Origin: Turbatrix aceti
Lineage: Eukaryota; Nematoda; Chromadorea; Rhabditida; Panagrolaimidae
Assembly: GCA_963969345.1 (NCBI GenBank)
Contig: OZ017767.1
Span: 3,934,739 to 3,998,738, forward strand
Reading direction: 5' to 3'
Length of the DNA stretch: 64,000 bases
Shown here: piece after piece, positions 59,639 through 64,000 of the stretch
Position numbering within the stretch: position 1 is the first letter of the stretch
Layout: each line of letters opens with the position of its first letter
Made by a program: the position numbers and the translations under genes
The notes under the pieces: model-generated
Databases searched by the model: none
The model's input: only the letters and a program-made list of their open reading frames with translations
What the model was told of the DNA's origin: nothing

Positions 59639-60585
59639 GGCAACGAAGATACCTAAAATATTGAAAATTAACGGGATTTTATATACAAAATAACGCAGAT
59701 ATCACAGATTTTATGTGGTCACTACCATGACATAAAACCCGGCTGGCTTTAGTTTTTTTAGGCCAGCCGGAAAAACCAGAAAACAAATTTTCAGGTCATT
59801 TTTTCGACCAACTGCCCGCAAAAGATGATAGTGAGTAGATTAATTAGACCCGAAAAAACCAAAAACTTCAATGACGGCACGTAGGAATGAAAAAAAAGTA
59901 CATAGTTATGGTGCAACCGGGAACAAAATGCTTGCAACTTTGTCGGTAGAAGAAAAAATGAATATGAATCCACAGATTTAGATTATAAATGGCAAAACAA
60001 AAGCGAAACAATAGCAAAAAGATATGAAAAAGGGGAAGAAATGGAGAAAAACTACGTAGTTTCACATCCAATGCGGCCTGCTCTTGGTGTCGAGAAGTTA
60101 CGATTGCAAATACGGTAATGGATACGATGCATGACTTTGAATCTTCTTTACAGCGACTGGGTTACGATTTCATCGAGTTCTCCCAGCGCTATCGTAAGTT
60201 TTTGGCAGTAACATCCAAAAAAGAAACAAAATAGAGAAAAAAATGTTAATCGCGAGTAACATTTTTTGACGCTATTATATTACTTCAGGTGCGTGGATTT
60301 GAATACCCCAAAGTAATAAAATAGCGAAAAAAGACGTTATTAGCTAGTAACATCTTTCAACGCTATCAGGGGGACTTTAGGCCCGCCGTAAAAACCGGAC
60401 AAAGAATTGGAACGTCATTTTTACGATTAAAAGTTATATTTTCAGATGTTTTCCTCTCCGTCGCTCCGGAAACTTAGTACCTCCTTTTCCTCGCCTCGAT
60501 AAACTAGCTCAAATCGTAAGAGTGAAAGCAGAAATAATGCTGTATGCTGTACCGATTTTGAGTTTGGTGAAGTTCGGGCCCCTGG
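59486..60585 (-). repeat. Right terminal inverted-repeat arm
   Basis: Inverted partner of 56513-57615. It carries the promoter side and first exon of the right inward gene. Differences from the left arm are a few substitutions and a small indel near 60540. Confidence 0.9.
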
Positions 60586-60787
60586 CCCTGGTGGCACCAA
60601 GAGCACAAACTGCCAAAAATTCGAAAATCTGCACCCACCGTTATAATTTTTTCTGGTTGCTATTAAAAAAGCCAAAGCGTTGTCAAAAGCAATGTCAAAA
60701 ACCGATTTTTCTGCGTAAAAGTAACCACGCTTTATCAACCAACAAACCGGAAAAAAAATGTCAACAAAAGAATAACAGAACTGGGAT

Positions 60788-61439
60788 CTATTCGGACCTG
60801 GTGTAGCCGGCGGAGACCTCGACCGGCGGATACACGTCGAAGCCGCCCTGCCATGCGTATGCGTCTGCCGAGCTCAACGCCGAGAACTCGAACATGTCCG
60901 CGATATGGTACTGCGAGGGGACGTTGGTAATCCGCGAGGCGACTTCCACTGAAAAAAAGAAAGCCTGATGGAAAACACTCCTGGAATGTGCCGTTTCCAA
61001 GCCGGCACTTACCTGGCTCTTTGTTGAGCTCCATGAGCTGGTAGAAAGACTTGGGAGCGGTCTGTGAGTTCAATTTGTACTGGACACGGGAATCGACCTG
61101 CTCGACGTCGCGTGGCAACGAGCAGTGGGATGTCGTCAGCGAGACAGACAGATCGCCTGCCGTCGTTGTCGGATCCCCGGGAAGGAGAATCTTGTTGGAC
61201 GGCTTCGTCGGCGTGCCGAACGACGCAACCGACGAGGCTATGGAGGGTGGCCGGAAGTCGGCGTAGGCGTAATCGATGGGCTCAGCGGTGGAGACGCTGA
61301 GCGAGCTCATGGATCGCTCGACGACCTCTGCTGCCGCGAGGTAGTCATCGTCGGCGTACGAAAATCGCGTGCGCCACGACGCGTTCTCACTCAGGTCAAA
61401 CGACGACGACGCAAGACTCGCCTGCGAAGGCGACGACAT
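60788..61439 (-). CDS. Small Ser-rich protein of unknown family
   Basis: Two exons, 61013-61439 and 60788-60948, join at a phase-1 intron and give 195 residues. The N-terminal two thirds are rich in Ser, Ala and Asp and probably disordered. The C-terminal part (RITNVPSQYHIADMFEF, then YAWQGGFDVYPPVEVSAGY) looks more ordered and conserved in style, with aromatic residues and no cysteines. There is no signal peptide or membrane segment. The start ATG lies 26 nt after a GTTTTAG acceptor-like site and 260 nt after the DnaJ stop on the same strand, which is the layout of a downstream operon gene. Confidence 0.75.
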
Positions 61440-61699
61440 TCTTCGATCAGCGTTTCAGCTCAGACTAAAACTTTGCAACGGAATTTTCCTTTTTGTCCGC
61501 CGAAACGCATGCCGGAATTTGAATTTTTTCCTTTTAAAAAATGTGCAAATTTATCCAAAGTTTCGTTTCCGGCGTCATTTTCGATTCCACCAAGTTTTTA
61601 CCAAAGTAAGATTCTTTTTTTACCAAGGAAGGAGGGGACATAACACAGAGAGAATCAGAGCAGAGAAAAAGGTTAAGAAAAAAGAACAAAACAGATTTT

Positions 61700-63225
61700 T
61701 TACTGTTGAGCGCACTGAACGCCCGGGCCGCCGTGCCCACCCATTTCATCGTCCTCGTCGTCGTGTTCTTCGTGGTAGGCTTCGCGACCACCGCTGCCGT
61801 ACCGTCGTTCTTCGTATTCGCTGAGCACGACTTCTTCACCCTTCGGTTGCACTCGTTCCTTCGGCGGCAAGCAGCTCGCCAGCTTCTTGTATTGGTCTTC
61901 GGTCTCGAGGAAGTGGCTGCTCGGCATTTCGACTTCGAATTGAATGTAGAGATTGCCACGATCGCTGTGCTTGGTACTCGGCATGCCCTCGCCGATGACG
62001 GCCCTTATGGCATCGGGATGAATGACTTCGGAAGCATCGCTCTCGATAAACAGCTTACGACCGTCGAGATGCTCCAATTCGAAAGAATAACCGCACAGAG
62101 CTTCGCCGAGAGAAATTTTCTTGGTGACAAAAAGATCGTCGCCCTTGCGTTGAAAGACGTCGTGATTCTTGCACTGAACAATAAGCACGATATCACCTGC
62201 TTGCGAATCCGGCTGAAAATCAATGACGAAATAAACACAAAATCAATGACAAGTATAAAACACGTACCTCTTGATCACCTTCACCAGGGAACGGTATCCT
62301 GGCTTCGTCTTGGGTGCCCGGAGCGATGACAGCTTCCAGAATCTTCTCCTGCACGACCGTCTGTTCGCCGCTGCATTCACCACACTTGTCGCTCTCTGGG
62401 ATGCTCTTGCACTTTCCACGGCACTCGGGGCACGTCGTGATAGCCTGCTGAATCATGCCCGGGCCAACCTGTCTGGCCGTCGCCACTCGGCCTTGTCCGC
62501 GGCATCGCTGGCACGTCACCTGGGTTCCAGATTTGCTACCCACTCTGCAAAAAAAAATAAAATAAATATTTTTCTTAAAATTTTAGAAATCGATAACTCA
62601 CCCTTTGCACGTCTTGCAGACAACCTTGCGTTTGACCTTCAGCTTCGTGGTTTTGCCGTTGTAGAGATCCTGGAGTGTGACGTTGAGTGGCTGAGCAGTA
62701 GTTTGGCCCTTGCGACGCTGATGGCCTCTGGCCCTACCGCCCATGCCGCCCATACCACCCAAGCCTCCGCCAAGGAAGTCAAAAAGTCCACCGTGAGAGC
62801 CGCCACCGCCGAACATATCGAAGAGATTGGGGCCTCCTCCGCCGCCGCCTTCCAATCCTTCAAGGCCAGCAGCGTCGTATACCTGCCGCTTCTCAGGATC
62901 AGACAGAATTTCGTAAGCGGAGCTAATCTCTTTGAATTTGTCGCCGTGGTTGGTGTTCTTGTCGGGATGATACTTCTTGGCGAGTTCGCGGTAAGCCTAA
63001 AAGCATAACAACCTTCAGATTGCGAAATCAACACTTTTTCATATAAAAAAAAATTCTAGAAGCCAACAAACAAAAATCGATAATCATAATTTCACTCACC
63101 CGCTTAATTTCACTGTCAGTAGCATCAGGTTTGACTCCCATGATGTCGTAAAGCTTGGTGTCGACAGGTCCTTCATGGCCTCCACCGGGACCGCCGGGAA
63201 ATCCGCCACCGTTCATGAAAAACAT
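61700..63225 (-). CDS. dnj-19: Type I DnaJ (Hsp40) co-chaperone, DNAJA2-like
   Basis: Four exons, 63100-63225, 62602-62996, 62268-62544 and 61700-62212, give 436 residues. After a Gly-rich lead comes the J domain (about 20-85) with the HPD motif in KKYHPDKN. A Gly/Phe-rich region ([10 protein letters not shown]) follows, then the substrate-binding domain with four zinc motifs (CKTCKG, CQRCRG, CPECRG, CGECSG) and the C-terminal domain ([22 protein letters not shown]). It ends in GPGVQCAQQ, a CaaX-type farnesylation signal as in DNAJA1/2. It should stimulate Hsp70 ATPase and deliver clients in the cytosol and at membranes. The N-terminus is longer than in human DNAJA2 and glycine-rich. A TTTCAG acceptor lies about 43 nt before the ATG. 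A heat-shock element lies upstream. Confidence 0.95.
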
Positions 63226-64000
63226 GTTGACCAGAAGACGAGCAAAGAAATCAAGAAACCGTCGTCCTGAAAGTACTTAGAAAAATAAGAATGCGAAGGA
63301 AAAAGGGTAGCAGACAGACGCGAGCGAGCGAGCGAAGCACATGGAAAAATCGTCTCGAAACAGAAAACCATCAAACTGACCGAAGGCTAGGTAGAGGGCG
63401 ATAGAAAGGGCCAACAGTAAAGATCCAAATACCGAAAATACGAGGATTACGGCAACAGCTAGAACTGAAAAGACAGTGGTAGCAAAAAGAGATTGCATTC
63501 ACTGCGTCACAAGTTGAAAAGGCAAAAAAGAATGCAAAGATGTAGAAAACCTCAGCGCGTGCGCATCGATAATTCTAGAACGTTGTCGAACTTTCTGCCG
63601 GGCGGGCTGCTTTCACTTTTTCTGCTCACGTTTTGCTCTTTTCTCTTCTCGCACATTTTTGTGTTGGTTCTGTGCTGTGATTTTTTTACCTTTTTATCAC
63701 CTCAAGAGTGAACCTTGGAAAAAATCGATAATTCAAACTGTGTACATACATGCCATAGAAATCCCGAGGAGTCTCGAGTGGAACTGGAATTCTGCCAAGA
63801 ATTAACGTATTACGTCACACACGCAGCAGTTGTTGTTGCGTTTATCGACAAAAAATTGCACTACAAATCAGCTGACATTACATCGAAGCAAAGCAAAATG
63901 TGTATCCGTAAATTTCTGTATCACTCAATTTGGTGTTCAAAGATGAAACATTATTGATCGTACGTACTTTCAAAACAGTCGACGGACGCATTCATTATTA
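63226..64000. other. Upstream region of the DnaJ gene
   Basis: Holds the 5' leader, with a TACTTTCAG acceptor near 63268, and the promoter with the heat-shock element at 63573-63595. A hydrophobic 73-codon frame on the minus strand (63277-63498) has no family match and is not called. To the right of 63.7 kb nothing is recognised. Confidence 0.5.
63573..63595. promoter_or_regulatory. Five-unit heat-shock element upstream of DnaJ
   Basis: Five alternating 5-bp units read TTC, GAA, TTG, GAA, TTC at 63573, 63578, 63583, 63588 and 63593. Four are perfect and the middle unit has one mismatch (TTG for TTC). This matches the HSF-1 trimer-binding array of alternating nTTCn/nGAAn. It lies about 350 bp upstream of the DnaJ ATG. 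Confidence 0.8.

Larger units (their letters stand above)
56513..60585. mobile_element. 4.07-kb element with 1.1-kb terminal inverted repeats and two inward-facing genes
   Basis: The sequence 56513-57615 recurs inverted at 59486-60585 with only small differences; position sums stay at 117101 across most of it and shift by 3 at the outer end. Each arm contains promoter-side DNA, a complete first coding exon, an intron and the start of exon 2 of a gene reading inward. The unique centre completes two different proteins. No recognisable transposase is present, so it is a non-autonomous element or belongs to an unfamiliar class. Array-like sequence (GGCACCAAGAGCACAAACTGCC) is also present just outside the right end. 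Confidence 0.8.

Noticed and set aside
63277..63498. 73-codon hydrophobic frame (MQSLFATTVFSVLAVAV...) upstream of DnaJ
   Set aside because: It lies in the leader/promoter interval and contains a TTTTCAG acceptor-like site; a leader exon is more likely than a separate gene.

Overview
The window is eukaryotic nuclear DNA, most likely from a nematode. Many introns are short (about 45-130 nt), acceptors are mostly TTTCAG-like and donors GTAAGT/GTGAGT. The gene content also fits: a three-TOG XMAP215 protein of ZYG-9 type, a short SH2-tyrosine kinase without F-BAR, a Shaw channel followed by a KCNE-like subunit, and an intestinal-style acid lipase with GATA sites. Three same-strand gene pairs are only 259-289 nt apart, which is operon-like spacing. 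The species cannot be named from the sequence.

Layout. 1-2.1 kb: no gene seen. 2.1-7.7 kb (+): a disordered basic protein with a possible PP1-docking tail, then a 973-residue helical protein of unknown family. 7.8-11.1 kb (-): a Shaw-type Kv channel and, 259 nt downstream on the same strand, a small single-pass KCNE-like protein. 11.1-19.6 kb: no convincing gene; this is the upstream flank of the channel. 19.6-21.1 kb (-): secreted/lysosomal acid lipase. 21.3-23.8 kb (-): SH2-tyrosine kinase. 24.07-24.40 kb (-): a transporter (MFS) remnant cut off by a satellite.

24.4-35.8 kb is a 148-bp satellite (about 71 direct monomers, then about six inverted ones), with a trimeric higher-order pattern in places. 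It is followed by a tRNA-derived SINE-like element and a tandem duplication of 2,190 bp (36.19-40.57 kb). Each duplicate carries the 3' exon of an acidic, C-terminally anchored membrane protein and a G-quadruplex-like tract. 40.9-46.0 kb (+) is the XMAP215/ZYG-9 gene.

46.2-60.6 kb is a transposon-dominated block. It holds degenerate AAGTAAC repeats, a 155/164-bp minisatellite, a Pao/BEL retrotransposon inserted in that minisatellite, and a 4.07-kb element with 1.1-kb terminal inverted repeats. The two arms of that element drive two inward-facing genes that share a first exon. The minisatellite and the AAGTAAC repeats resemble parts of the inverted repeat, so most of the block looks like one repeat family in several forms.

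60.8-63.2 kb (-) holds a DNAJA2-type co-chaperone with a CaaX end and, 260 nt downstream, a small serine-rich protein. A five-unit heat-shock element lies about 350 bp upstream of the DnaJ start. The strongest candidates for something new are the inverted-repeat element with its paired inward genes and derived minisatellite, and the Kv/KCNE-like gene pair.
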